Below, in pieces: positions 1-15,000 of a DNA stretch of 64,000 nt. The notes under the pieces were generated by a model, which saw only the letters and a list, made by a program, of their open reading frames with translations, ran no database searches and was not told the origin of the DNA. The translations under genes were made by a program, and so were the position numbers. Every line of letters starts with the position of its first letter. Position 1 is the first letter of the stretch. The stretch is from Porpolomopsis calyptriformis. Its lineage: Eukaryota > Basidiomycota > Agaricomycetes > Agaricales > Hygrophoraceae. The DNA is taken from positions 1,178,001-1,242,000 of the forward strand of contig OX621172.1 in assembly GCA_951640195.1 (NCBI GenBank), read 5' to 3'.

Positions 1-1095
1 GATATCCATAACCGTGAACAGAGATGCTGTTAGGAGTTTAGGTCGTTGGAGTATTTGATGAAGGAGGGGAAGGGGGTAATGGTCAGGAACCGTGTGTTCG
101 TTGAGGTAGCGATAATCTTCGATAGGGTGTAAACCAGCGTTCTTACCTTTAGCATTCACTTCTTCGGCTTTCTTTCCAAAGAAGAATGGAGAGACTTGTT
201 TCGACTTGGAAGTTCGTATTCGTCCAGTAGATAAGTTTTCGTCGATGAACTTGTGTAAGTGATCCATCTCAAGAGGGGACATTGCGTATTTCGTGCCTTT
301 GACTGGTCTGAAGGTTTCATCCAGTTCTATGGCATGGTCGAATTCTGAATGCGGTGGAAGGCGGTCGAAGGATTCCTTGGCAAAGACGCTAGAGTAGTCT
401 TTCCAGTATACCTCCGGTACAAACTTTCGCATATCTTCTTCCACCGTGCTGGCTCGGGATTCATCTGACTTCGATACGCGTCAATTCATGGCCAGCATGA
501 CCGATCCCATTCCCGGTGACTCCGCATCATTCACTACCCACCGTGGAAGAGGGAAATCTTTGCTATCCAGAGCCAGTGTTGCCTCTTTCCAATCGATGTT
601 GGGGTTGTGCTTTTTGAGCCACGGGAAGCCGAGGATAATATCCGTCTTAGATCCGAGATCAGTCACTTCCAATCAGATCCGTTCATTGTGTCCTCCAGGA
701 GCCTCTAACCAAATATCAATATCGTTCTCGATGGGTCCACCTCGGTTTTCAGATCCATCAGCATTCCGTATGGGGATTGGGGTTTCCAATCGTGTTAGAG
801 TAAAATTGTGGCGAGTTGCGAAGGATTTGTCCACAAAATTTCCAGAGGCTCCACTATCAACCAAAGCAGTGGCCGGAACACGTCGACCAGTGTCAGTAGC
901 TTCAATCCAAACATCCAAAATGAGTCCGAGATTGCCTTCTTCAAGAGTACCAAGAATTCGAAATAGATTGCATGAAGTGGTGGTACATTCTTGAGCAGAT
1001 ATGTCCGTAACGGTAGGCAAAGCATTTGGACTCCCTAAAAACCCTGTTCTTTCAGTTCTTTGATGAGCTGAGCTTTTCTCTCCTTCGGCCAGCAA
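1..1095 (-). pseudogene. pol of Ty3/gypsy element: protease and partial reverse transcriptase, two stops
   Basis: One frame from 1095 to position 1 encodes a retropepsin-like domain with the catalytic motif ALVDSGASGNF and the later ILGFPWL motif, then a linker and the start of a Ty3-type reverse transcriptase (PFFFGKK, PIEDYRYLNE, PDHYPLPLL) ending at VMDI at the window edge. Ty3/gypsy elements use this protease-RT order. TGA codons at 673-675 and 481-483 interrupt the frame; both fit CGA-to-TGA changes, so the copy is dead. Chromodomain, integrase and RNase H cannot be seen, so the clade (chromovirus or not) cannot be decided from the coding part alone. Confidence 0.8.
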
Positions 1096-1163
1096 TCGAT
1101 CCCGCAGTTGTCCACCACTCGAATAGTTTCCTCCGTAGTAGCTGGGGAAACCACCTCGTCAAC

Positions 1164-2580
1164 TCATTCCGTCTCGATTCCTTGAATGTTTCGTCCTCGA
1201 CCTCGCCCTGTGGTTGGTTTTCCTCGTCGTTGTCCGGCAGGGGCATTATTCGATGGATGCGCTGATGAAGAAGAGGCGAGAGGGGAATTTGGACACTTGT
1301 TCACCCAATGACCTGGCTCTCCGCAGTGATAGCAGTTGCCTCGCGGAATGCGTGATATTGATGATGAGGAAGTTGTCTCCTGTTTGACAGGAGCAGAGGA
1401 GGGAGTTCGGGTTGTCGTTCGAGCCACAGTCTCCCTGGGAGCATAGTAGTTACTCCGGGGAGCAGCACAACACTCAAGTGCGAGTTCGAGATGTTGTCGA
1501 TCGAAGATAGAAGCTTTTTGCTTCCAAGCATTGAGAGTGGCAGGGATAGGATCAAGGGCATAGATTTTTTCGAGAATTCTGGGATTGAGGCTGTTCCGGT
1601 AGAAAACTTTGAGCGCGTCGTTGTTGAAACCAGTTTCGTCCGCGAGAGCTCCGAATCGTACGTTATAATTGTCCACTGTGGAAAGTCCTTGAGTTACCTT
1701 TTGAATTTTAACCTGCGCTGTCGCTCTCACATCAACATCTCCAAAACATTCCTCAAGCTCCTCCATAAAATCCTCGTAGTCGGCTCCAACCCATTGAGTA
1801 CATTTGAATTCTTGAGTCTGCTGTCGAGCCCATGATTGGGCGACACCAATCTTCATGAACGACAAGACATAGGTGATCTTTTGTCTGTCAGACCATTGAC
1901 TGTCGTCAAGGACTAGACGACAAGCCTGGATGAAGTTGAGGCATTTGGCTGCAGACCCGTCATATTCATCGGGTTTGGCAATCTTGATGGAGGGGGGAGC
2001 GGGTTGTTGAGGCAAGGGAGGTTGTTGGTGTGGCTGAGGAGGTTGAGGTTGTTGTTGCTGGAGCTGGGTGATCAATTGTTGTTGTTAGGTGATGGTCTGT
2101 TCGAGTTGGCGAACAGTAGCCATCAAGGTTGTGATGTCAATGGCAGGGGGGTTGGTGGGGGCATTGGTGGACGTTCCTGACATATTGGTGGATGTCGGCT
2201 GTTGTGGAGTTGTTGGAGCTGTTGGTGTTGGTGTTGATGTCACAGAAGAAAGTTGGGAGTAGAGAGAACCGTATCGTCCTGGTGGGGTAGCAGTTCGTTG
2301 ATGAACTGGTCTTGTTGCTGGGACTGAAGATGAAGAGAAGAGTCCTCTTGTTCTCAATCGAGTTCGCGGTCCTAGAGGAGCAGGAGCGGGAGTAGGAGTG
2401 GGAGCAGCTAATGTTTCTTCAAGAGCGGAAGAAAAGGATGGTTCTTGATCTCGAATTGTAGCTGAAAAGGTCGATCTTGAGAGAGGGTCTTCGTATTGTT
2501 CTTCAACGTCTGAGTTGTCGGTAGAAGCCAGGATGGAAGTGGGTAAAAGACAAAGAGGTGATGTCGATGATCACAGTGAT
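1164..2580 (-). pseudogene. gag of Ty3/gypsy element with in-frame stop
   Basis: The frame reads a Pro/Thr/Ser-rich N-terminal part, a poly-Gln/Pro stretch, a retrotransposon gag core (LNFIQACRLVLDD, SFMKIGVAQSWA, FGDVD) and a C-terminal zinc knuckle CYHCGEPGHWVNKC followed by a Gly/Arg-rich tail (GRGRGRN). Gag would form the virus-like particle and bind the element RNA. A TAA at 2085-2087 splits the frame just before a glutamine run, so a CAA-to-TAA change is likely. No ATG was found in this frame at the 5' side, so the true start is lost or lies in sequence I could not place. The downstream protease is in a different frame, as expected when frameshifting or separate translation joins gag and pol. 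Confidence 0.8.
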
Positions 2581-2618
2581 GAGGGTGTTGGATAAGCAAG
2601 TGGGAGAGAACCAGAAGG

Positions 2619-2630
2619 AAGTCTGATTCT
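2619..2630 (-). other. Candidate self-priming primer-binding site of the LTR element
   Basis: Directly inside the LTR end (2631) the minus strand reads AGAATCAGACTT. No clear tRNA 3'-end complement (TGG...) starts here. Instead the 11 nt GAATCAGACTT pair with the LTR's own presumed 5' leader: 10 of 11 with AAGTCTAATTC at 2738-2728, and 11 of 11 with AAGTCTGATTC in the inverted LTR copy at 3311-3321. Known self-priming elements (Tf1/sushi group) use the first nucleotides of their mRNA as primer, with a site in this position. Confidence 0.6.
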
Positions 2631-3420
2631 TGTTATAAACCAGTTGTTCAGAACGCGTTTTACTTTGGATGTTCTGTCCCAGATATAAGGTATGGTTCCA
2701 AGTCCTTGTTATGAGTAGGCTAACGAGGAATTAGACTTAAGGTCTGATACGTACAAGAGGTACTCTTTATATACTGACTACTTATCTGTGTGAGTCAGTG
2801 CGACATAACATGAGGTAGAGATAAGAATGAGTCATCGTGATCGATGATGAATCATAAGGGGTTGAAACATAACGGAAATGAAGTGTGTCCGCATATAGGT
2901 AGAGTAGTGGGGAATCCTGGAGAAAGGCAATGGGGAATCCCACCAACAAATGTGGGGAATCCCAAGATAAGAGATAGGTTTACATGTGGTTTAGATAAGG
3001 AAAAGAAAAGAAAATTCCAACCGTGACAGTATGTCACAGATGTAATTTTTCATTTCTTCTCTATATTAGTTATTGTTGATCAGTCGGATCAGCCTTATCT
3101 TTGTCTGGGATTCCCCACGATTCCGTATCTTTTCATTTATCCTAGATAAGACACTTTTCATTTCCAATGATTATATTTCATCTCTTCACATGCTCCGAGT
3201 CTTCTATCATGCTTATCTCTACTTGTTGCATGTATTCCTCATGTAGATACTGACTCATCCACAGTAGCATAGTTAGTATATGAAACCCTAGTTAGTCGTA
3301 CTCAGACCTTAAGTCTGATTCCTCATTAGCAACCCAATAACTAGGACTTGAGACATTATCATCGTCTTGGGACAGAGCTCTCCAAAGTAAAACCATCTCA
3401 TCAACAACCAGTTTATAACA
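2631..3420. repeat. Palindromic LTR pair with perfect 10-bp terminal inverted repeats
   Basis: The interval begins TGTTATAAAC and ends GTTTATAACA, which are exact reverse complements. The similarity continues inward as an imperfect inverted repeat over roughly 390 bp per arm: for example 2728-2746 against the reverse complement of about 3303-3321, and the repeated TGGGGAATCC motifs. The centre near 3023-3037 is itself a short palindrome (GTGACAGTATGTCAC). The left arm is the 5' LTR of the minus-strand element. The right arm looks like a second LTR in the opposite direction, and no matching primer-binding site follows it, so it is solo or truncated. One 790-bp palindromic LTR is the alternative reading. 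Confidence 0.75.
2765..2773 (-). promoter_or_regulatory. TATA box of the retrotransposon LTR
   Basis: The minus strand reads TATATAAAG here, about 27-35 nt upstream of the AAGTCTAATTC leader (2738). That spacing fits transcription starting at or next to the self-primer sequence. The inverted LTR copy has a degraded equivalent (GTATATGAAA, about 3276-3285) at the same distance from its leader motif. Confidence 0.55.
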
Positions 3421-4505
3421 TTAAGCTCCAAAGCCTGCCTTGTGATAAATGAAAAGACCTGCAACTATAGTTGTGACAGTTGTAGTAGAAGTTGTCAAGG
3501 CCTTTAGTTTACTAGCAAGCTTTACAACAGAGGAGTCTAACTGCACCCTGAGCATCAAAGGGTTATGGGACTTAGTCTTTTTTCTCTCCTTATCCTTTCT
3601 GGGCCCAGCACATTTTCTAGTGACAGGGTTAACATTTTCTTTGTTTGTATTATCTATAGGGATATTGGGTAATAAAACATAGTGGACAATCCCAGTTGCT
3701 TGCAGCATCATTGGGGCTGCTAGTTGAGGAGATCAAGCTGCCCTGTCTTAGAATACAGTGGATGCATGGAAGGCTATATAGCTAATTGTGTTGTGGTTGG
3801 GGTAGGGTAGAGTAGTAGCAGGGATGAAGAAGTTTAGATGGGGGAGAAGTAATGGTGAGATGGTGAGGTGTTGTGAGTGATAGTAGAAGGGCATGTACAA
3901 TGTTCCAGTGTAGATGGTAGGAGATATGGAAAAACAAGGATAGCCAGAGTTCAGGCTTTTAAAGCTCTTTTGAAGCTAGTTCAATCTCCATCATTTATAT
4001 GCAAAAATACCACATGTAGTATGCATCTTGTAGGTTTATTGTGTAGAAAACAACTTAAATTGTCCTTCACAACATGGTTTGCATGTTTGAGGCAGTATCC
4101 ACAATCCTTGTGGATGGTTGTTGATGAAATAAAATGAAAAGGGGAGTGAAAAACTTGATCCAATGGGGGCCACTTTGAGCAAAGTCCATTTGTTCCAGGA
4201 TTTTCCATGGTTAGAATATGGTGTCTATGCCTTCTCTCAATAACACCACATGTGTCCAGTTTCCAAGGCTAAGAGAGTGGGCCAGTCACATAATGTGAAG
4301 GTACTCAATACAATACAAGGCCAGGAAAGTAATAGCATCCCAGCCTCCAGATACTGTGTAGAATATTGTTGCAACTGCACAGAAGTGAGTATTCAAGCTT
4401 GAAAATGTTGCTGGTTGTGAAGCCTGAAATCAGGTGATAGTGAATGGATGAAAGTAGAACAGAAAGGGGGTAATGGGTCAGGGCCAATAAATAAAGCCAC
4501 ACAAC
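3421..4505. other. AT-rich intergenic stretch, no gene recognised
   Basis: About 1.1 kb between the LTR palindrome and the Prp2 gene. A minus-strand open frame (3421-3711, ending with many Thr/Val codons) directly abuts the LTR end, but it has no recognisable domain and no ATG start. The composition is more AT-rich than the neighbouring genes. It may be an old, decayed repeat; I see no RNA gene or coding exon. The Prp2 promoter should lie in its last few hundred bases. Confidence 0.5.
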
Positions 4506-8336
<3,831 letters not shown>

Positions 8337-8532
8337 TCAAGGAGGTATTGCGGTCCTCGATGCACGTTTATTATTATTCGCGTTTATTGCACGCTCCTTT
8401 GCTTGATTTGAATATATTCCGATAATCAGGTTATTGCTTAGCGTCAGAATCGCCACACCTTTCGTTCTGCTCATTGAAGATCGCTATTGACCATCAAGCC
8501 CCTGCGTCACATGACTAAACACCTTTCAAGGC

Positions 8533-10038
8533 ATGGCCCACAACCAGCGAGCCCAGTCCCCGTCTCATCAGGATCCCCCCTCTTGTATAAAATGCTACCA
8601 TCCATACTTTACACCCGCCGAGGTGGACCACTTGTCTGAGAAGCAACGTGGGAAGCTTTCCGCCACTCAGGAAGAAAAAGTGCGGCAGAACGCGTGTGGG
8701 TTCCTGGAGGCTCTTGGTGCCAGGATTGGTTTGTGAGTGTCTTACAGTACCACTCCTTTCCGAATTGACCTTCGAGCTTGGCATCTGTTAGTCCCAGGAA
8801 GACAACTGCAACAGCACAGAACCTGTACAATCGATTTCATCTCTTCTTTCCCCGCAAGGACTTCAATTATTATGTTCGCCGTTCTTGAACCTTCTGTGTG
8901 GTTGGCTCGCTCAATTTTACAATAGGACGTTTGCCTGGCATCGCTTTATGTCTCAACCAAAATGCATGACACCCTGAAAAAGCCTCGTGAGCTCCTGGCT
9001 GCCTCATACACGATCCGGTTCCCAGAACTAGCTGCAAAGTCGAAGAACGCAAGCGGGGAGGTCGATCTAGAACACATGGATCCAGCGGTGAGTTCTCTTC
9101 AGCACCGTGGGGGGTTCTGAACCCGACTCCCGTCCAGACGGTGGAACATGACCGCCAACGGCTGCTAGCTGTCGAGCGACTTATTCTAGAAACAATTTGT
9201 TTCAACTTTACTTCAAAACTGCCATTTCCATATGTCATCAAGATTGGTCGGGCATTGGGCGGTAGGTCTTATTGGACTTTCTTATCAACTACTGTTCATC
9301 CAAGTCGGTCGAAACATCAGCCACGAAGAAACTAACAAAACTAGCCTGGCGTCTCGCGATCGATTGGTGTGTTCTCTTTGATGTCTTCGCGACACTCCCG
9401 TGTGACCAGACAACGACAGCCATCGAACACTCGTGCCTCTCCAATACCCCCCGCATGTAGTTGCCTTGGGCAGTCTCTATGTAGCCAGTCTTCTGTCCTC
9501 ATTCGAACAACCACCGTCTCCCCGACCACCTGGATATGTGTACTACAGTAGCCATGAACTAGCTGCTACCCTGAGCAAAGGCGGTCGATGGGAAAGGAAT
9601 TTCCAAGCAAAGGTTGAAGATTTAGAAGGTTCTTCTCTCAGTTCAACACACTGCTCCAACCTCACTCACATTCCCTGTTTATTATCAGAAATAGCTCATG
9701 CTATTATTGACCTTTTGCTCCAGGCTGCTCCAAATCCATCAGCAAGCACGTCTCCAAGCACCCCCTCTTCGCCATCTCCTCATCCTTCTCCCCGCAATCA
9801 ATCCTTTTCGACCCCCCAGCATTCTCAATATCCAGCAGTTCCATACAAAGCTGACCAACTGATAAGATTGAAGATCGTAATGAGAGAGACTGAGCATCCC
9901 CTTCGGCCTCGGCAGCCATTGGGACGGACAGACCCTACTGCCTTCCATGATGGAAACGACATCGCTCTTCTAGGGCGGAACGAGGGAACGGTTAGATTTC
10001 TGTTTCGGCCACCCATAGTCGTGGCTCATGACGATTGA
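8533..10038 (+). CDS. Cyclin subunit of RNA polymerase II CTD kinase (Ctk2-like)
   Basis: Exons 8533-8732, 8798-8873, 8926-9087, 9138-9261, 9345-9366 and 9420-10038 encode about 400 residues. The first cyclin fold runs from YFTPAEVDHLSEKQRGK through TATAQNLYNRFHLF, VCLASLYVSTKMHDTLKKPREL and VEHDRQRLLAVERLILE. The second contains WRLAID...RTLVPLQYPPHVVALGSLYVASLL. Ctk2 and cyclin K/L relatives activate a CDK that phosphorylates the Pol II tail. The KKPREL and HDRQRLL motifs favour the fungal Ctk2 type. Exon 5 is only 22 nt. A further 60-nt intron (9629-9688) may be removed; it is divisible by three, so frame cannot decide. Exon 2 uses a weak donor (GTTCGC). The low-complexity C-terminal tail is Ser/Pro rich. 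The gene converges on the MBOAT gene. Confidence 0.8.
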
Positions 10039-10196
10039 ATATCATTGTCAATTAATGTCAGCCACGCAACTGTCGATCTAACATGGTTTGAAGCAGAGGA
10101 ACCCAAAATTGCCTAGTAGGACTGATAATAGGAGGGATAACCATTGCACCACCAAGTCCCCGCATATGCCATGCATCCACTATTAAACCACAACTG

Positions 10197-11462
10197 TCAG
10201 TCAGAATGCTGGCGCTCGATTAATGGAAGGCGCATACTCATCGGTTGTGCCAAAATACATAGATTGAAATACACCCAAACCCTCCCGACCCATCCACCGA
10301 CCTTCCGACCTGTGAACTTTTTCCATAGCCTTTCACCAGTGAAGAGAGAAGCCTGCATCATGAAGAATGTAATGACACGATGATCCCAACCTCGGCCCAT
10401 GATGTATATGGGACACTCATGGTAAAGACCAGATGCGAGAAACACTCCTTGAACCTTCCCAAACTTTCCAAAGAGCCATTCTCCTGGGTATCCTCCGTAA
10501 ACCATAAAGGTGCGACGAAGGAATTGGTGCCAGCGCTTGGACCAGAATACGTGCAAAGAGTCTGAGCTCCAGGGGTTGTCCATGGCGGGCGGCCAAGCGG
10601 AAGGTGGACTGTCCAGAAGGAGGACCGAGAGGAGGGTGACGAGATCGTAGACCATGTTAAAGCCAGAAAGGAATGCACAACCGGTTAGCATGTGGATGGT
10701 AGTCGACACTGCGTATCGCTGAAGGGGCGGAAGGTTCGGGTAGAACATCGTCCCACCTGTGGGTCTGCCCACTCCGGGAAAGAGCTTCAGGATGGTTTCT
10801 AGGAAGTCAAGGAGGAGGAAGTGGAGGACGAATGATGATAAAGTGGCGCGGAGGAAGAGATTCCGTTCTTGTGGTCTCGTGTGTGCAGGGATGTGGACAC
10901 CTTTTCCGAAATCCCACCCCAGGCCACGAGGGCTGAGGGCGAGCTCTAATCCGTCGTATAACCACCGAGGGAGCAGGGGGGCTCGTGATGAGAGGTGGTC
11001 CAAGTTCTTGTTTTGTACGGTGACCGAGGGTGGATCCCCTGGTCGGATTTCCCCAATCTTACGCCTTCCTTCTTTGGTGAAGGCAAAATCCAAGGCGTTC
11101 GCGACCATAACCGTGGCCACAAGACCTGTCATGACTCGGTTTTAAGACATGGGCGTTAAAGGGAGGGAAGACTGACATTGACCCCAGTTGTACACATTGA
11201 CCTCTGGACTTGTCCATACAAATCGACTTACAGCGCCGAGGTTGGCACAGAGGACAGAGGGCAGGAGGAGAATTCGGATGAGATGGGTGTCTGGCCTTCT
11301 GACCAAGTATGCCATGAATAGGAAGGGCAGGAAGGAGATGGGGAGATATGGCCATGTGCGCCATGTGATTGGTATGCGATCCTGCGGGTGCGGGACGAGC
11401 GTCCTAAACGCGTTCTTGAGGCCGAGAGCGAACCTGATGGCGAGGGTTAGATTTAATTGCAT
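10197..11462 (-). CDS. Membrane-bound O-acyltransferase, wax-synthase-like
   Basis: Two exons (11462-11177, 11125-10197) encode about 404 residues with many hydrophobic helices. MBOAT signatures are present: FWSKRWHQFLRRTF and the conserved histidine region FLASGLYHECPIY. Fungal wax-synthase-domain proteins transfer acyl groups to alcohols or terpenoids at the ER membrane; the substrate here cannot be told. The N-terminal part (ITWRTWPYLPISFLPF) resembles the usual first helices of the family. ATG at 11462 was chosen as the first in-frame start; an upstream exon cannot be excluded. No terpene or polyketide biosynthetic gene is next to it, so there is no cluster context. Confidence 0.78.
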
Positions 11463-12032
11463 CAAAGGCGATCGACGCACCCAAGAAAGAAGAGCCTGGA
11501 CATGGCGGAAGGTCGAGGATCAAACTGACCTCGTGAAGGGGTGTATACGTTACCGCGCCCACGAAGCGATCAGATCAATTTATTTGGTGATGTTGTTGTT
11601 TTAGCCCCAAATGATCAACATACTGCTTTCAGTCTAAGTTCGGTTCAAGGGTGTCCCCTGCCATCTCGTTTTTCTGCCCTTTCTTTCCTTGCTTTCTTTA
11701 GAGGTGATCACGGCGACATTCAGCGGCCACTTTGACCAATTCACACCTTCGTAGGTCCTCCTATCCGCAGGATACCCGCCCCTGTGCACTCCAACCAGTG
11801 GGAATCATTGCATCAAGCTCATAAGATTCCATCACAGTTCACTCTTGCGTTGCGGGATCGTCACTGAGAAATTTCTTGCTAGGGGCGGTCATTTGAATTT
11901 TCCCCGATCAGAGTCAGTGATCGTTGTCACGCATGCTCCCTCCATCTCATCATCTCGACTATCTCTTCCCCAGATTCGCTTACCCCAACCGCTCCTCCAG
12001 TCGGCAGACATTGACTGTTTGACCCACGAAGG
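11463..12032. other. Shared upstream region of the MBOAT and RasGEF genes
   Basis: This 570-bp interval separates divergent start codons. It contains CT-rich stretches and no open frame with recognisable content. Both promoters and 5' leaders should lie here. I see no conserved regulatory motif that I can name. Confidence 0.5.
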
Positions 12033-15000
12033 ATGAATCCTTCTCGACTCAAAATAGATACCTCCGTCGAGGAGAGAGGCAGCTCTCCGCCAGTTAGAGC
12101 GCTTTTACGAAACCTTACTCCTGCTTCACCCTACCCTAGACAACCCTTCGATTCCAACCCACGCGGGAACAGATTGCGAAGTACATCCAATGCCTCCACG
12201 TCTTCCACGCTATCCATCGTATCTCCCACGACATCCTCCTCAACGAACGCATCCTCTTCCTCTCTTCCTCTCCCAACAGAGGGGGCCGCCTCCCCTTCAA
12301 GCCCTCTAAGTCCGTTTTTTGACGATCCCGCACAGGTCGATGCGGATTATGTTTTAGCAATGCACGACTATGCCCCTCAGCAGCAGGGTGCGACCTGTCT
12401 CTCGTTCCTCGCCGGGCAAGTCATTCATGTTTTGAACCGAGATCCGAGTGGTTGGTGGGATGGCGAACTCGAAGGACGGAGGGGCTGGTTTCCCAGCAAT
12501 TATGTCAACACCGATGCACCATCACTCACAGAAGAGGAGCTTCCAGGCGTGTCTGTGAGCTGGCTTCCTTCCTCTTTTCAAAAAACCCACTGATGTACAG
12601 ACATCATGTAGGCTCACCAATTCACGTACGCCCATCCAACAGCCTCGACATCGACAACATCATGGGCTAGTACTCAGTCACTACCTGAAAATGGACTCCT
12701 TCGACCCACCCGGGTTGAAGCTACTGCTGACTCGTATTGTCCTCCGCTTATGGTACCTTTACTCCATGGGCTTTCCCTATTGCAAAGCGCCGCGAGGGCC
12801 AAACGGATCACTCATTTTCAGCCGTCCACCGCGTGTATAATCTCATCCGTTCGCTCCGTCTTATCTGCCACTGATTGCCTACCCCGTGAAGCACCATTGC
12901 TTCAACAATTTCCTCTTCTATCTCAGCAACGGAGGCGCGTCTTGTCGATTCTGGCTTCCCTCGTTGCACAGGCAAAGAAGTCCTCTGAAGGTGCAGATGA
13001 CCCTGAGCACGAGGATGGCGTTGGACTGATGTTGACACTGGGAAATGATGTTTTCTCGCATTTGCGCCAGTTCCTATCGATCGCCATACAATGTGGGGTT
13101 AAACTACCCCAGAGAAGGCAAAGTGGGGAATCAACCAGCATCTCGACTGATACAGAGGACCTATCGTGGAGTCCGGATGAATCTACCATTGCAGCTAGTA
13201 CCTTTTTGTCAACCAATCTTACGACACCTAGGCACAGTGAAATTATTGCGACGGCGGGTTCTACTTTGCGTGCTAAAAGCATGGGTGATCTCAGGAAAAA
13301 GCGCAAGGAATCTACAGATGAGGAATGGGATCCTTCCTTGCCGCTGTTGCCCCACCGGCCAGCTCTCTCTGCGCAATCTAAGGAGGCTCAGTACACCTTA
13401 CGACAACGCATTCATGGCAAGAGTCACCAACCAGGGATGTTGTCGGTTAGTAGCACAGCCTCTTCATCCTCCGTGTCCTCGTTAGACTCTTTGGGCACCC
13501 CTGCAATGCCTCCATTTCCATCTGGCCCTTCCACAACCGCGCAAGTAATAGAGGCTCTTCGCTTCACTCAGGACCATTTTCTGTCGACAATCGCCGCGTT
13601 CATTGGTCACGCTCATTCACATTCACGCTCATCACATGCTTCGAGTACGGGTCATTTGTATGACCTAGTCCGGGAGATCGTTGAGATGGTGTGCAAGTTG
13701 CTCACCATCGTAGAATCAGTAATGCGACATCCCGAAATGCCTACGCACAAGCTAGGTAACTTGAAGGCGGCCAAGGAAGGTCTGTACAACACCACAAGCT
13801 CTCTGACAGATTCCGTACGCCTCCTCTCCGCTCCAACATTGACCGAGGAAGAGGAGAAGCAAGCTTTGTTACGTTGTGCTACAAATGCATCCAAGGCTGG
13901 CGCAGACTGTGTCGCCGCCGTCAAAATGTGTTTGAATCTCTCTCACGGGGAGAAACCATACTTAATAAACTTACTTCCGGAGGACATGGGGGGATCCTTT
14001 AAAACGACTATTACTGGTCGAACAATAGGACAGTCTAGGCACCTGGGCATCCTGAAGGAATTCTACCCCGTTGGCCGTGTTGAGGGCGAAGACGATCTTA
14101 CAATACAGGGAGAGACACCTGTCCCAGTTCGTACACAACCGACGACCTCGAGTTTGAGCAGTGGTGAAGGCCAGGCGCCGTCCCAGTCATCCCATGAGGG
14201 AAGGTCAGAGGAAAGCAAGCCACTCAGTTCACTTTCTATTCCACTTTCACCCATCGAATCCGAATCGGATCTTCCTTCTCCCAGCTCTCGTACCGACGAT
14301 GGGACGATATGGGAGGGGGGTAGTCAACCAATCAGTCCTTCTGACACATTGTCTCTAAACGGCGAAATACCTTCAGTACCTGCTGTCTCTTTGCCCGAAT
14401 CTATGACACAAGACCCAGAGTCATGGATCCTGCAGCACGATTTCCCAACAGATGAGGTAGCCTATAATAGTGAAGGCCATATCGTTGGCGCTACCATGGA
14501 GGTCCTGGTTGAGAAAATGACCCCACACGACAGGATCGTCGAGCCTGCCTTTGCGTCTGTTTTCTTCCTCACATTTCGTTTATTCTCCTCTCCACTGGAA
14601 CTTGTCCAGGCAGTCATTACCCGTTATAACCTCGTTCCGCCCCCGTCCCTTTCTCTTGAAGATTCCCAAATCTGGCAGCAACGCAAAGGCATTCCCGTGC
14701 GGTTGCGAGTATCCAACTTCATCAAATTGTGGCTTGAGGTGTACTGGCGCCCTTCCGTAGATGCTGTAGCACTACCATCCCTGGCCACGTTTACGCGAGA
14801 GGGGTTGTCGGTTATGTTCCCCGGACCCTCTCAGCGAATTTTGGAACTCATCGAGATCCGAGAAAAATCTAGTAACGTCGCTGTCAGTCAGAGAGGCGAT
14901 CGTATCCGTGATCCCGGGATGCCTCCAATTGCCCAGATGCCCTCGGAGATTCCTCGTCCGACGATGACTAAAACTCTCCTCGCTGCATTAAGGACCAAGA

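Larger units (their letters stand above)
1..3037 (-). mobile_element. Ty3/gypsy LTR retrotransposon, 5' part, decayed and cut by window start
   Basis: Read on the minus strand, an LTR (inner end at 2631) is followed by a primer-binding site, a gag region with a CCHC zinc knuckle, a retropepsin-like protease and the start of a reverse transcriptase that runs off the window at position 1. This is the domain order of Metaviridae (Ty3/gypsy). Three in-frame stops (2085-2087, 673-675, 481-483) show that this copy is inactive. The rest of the reverse transcriptase, RNase H, integrase and the 3' LTR should lie to the left, outside the window. The outer limit of the 5' LTR is uncertain because it merges with an inverted LTR copy; 3037 assumes a start at the TGTGACATAC motif near the palindrome centre. 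Confidence 0.85.
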
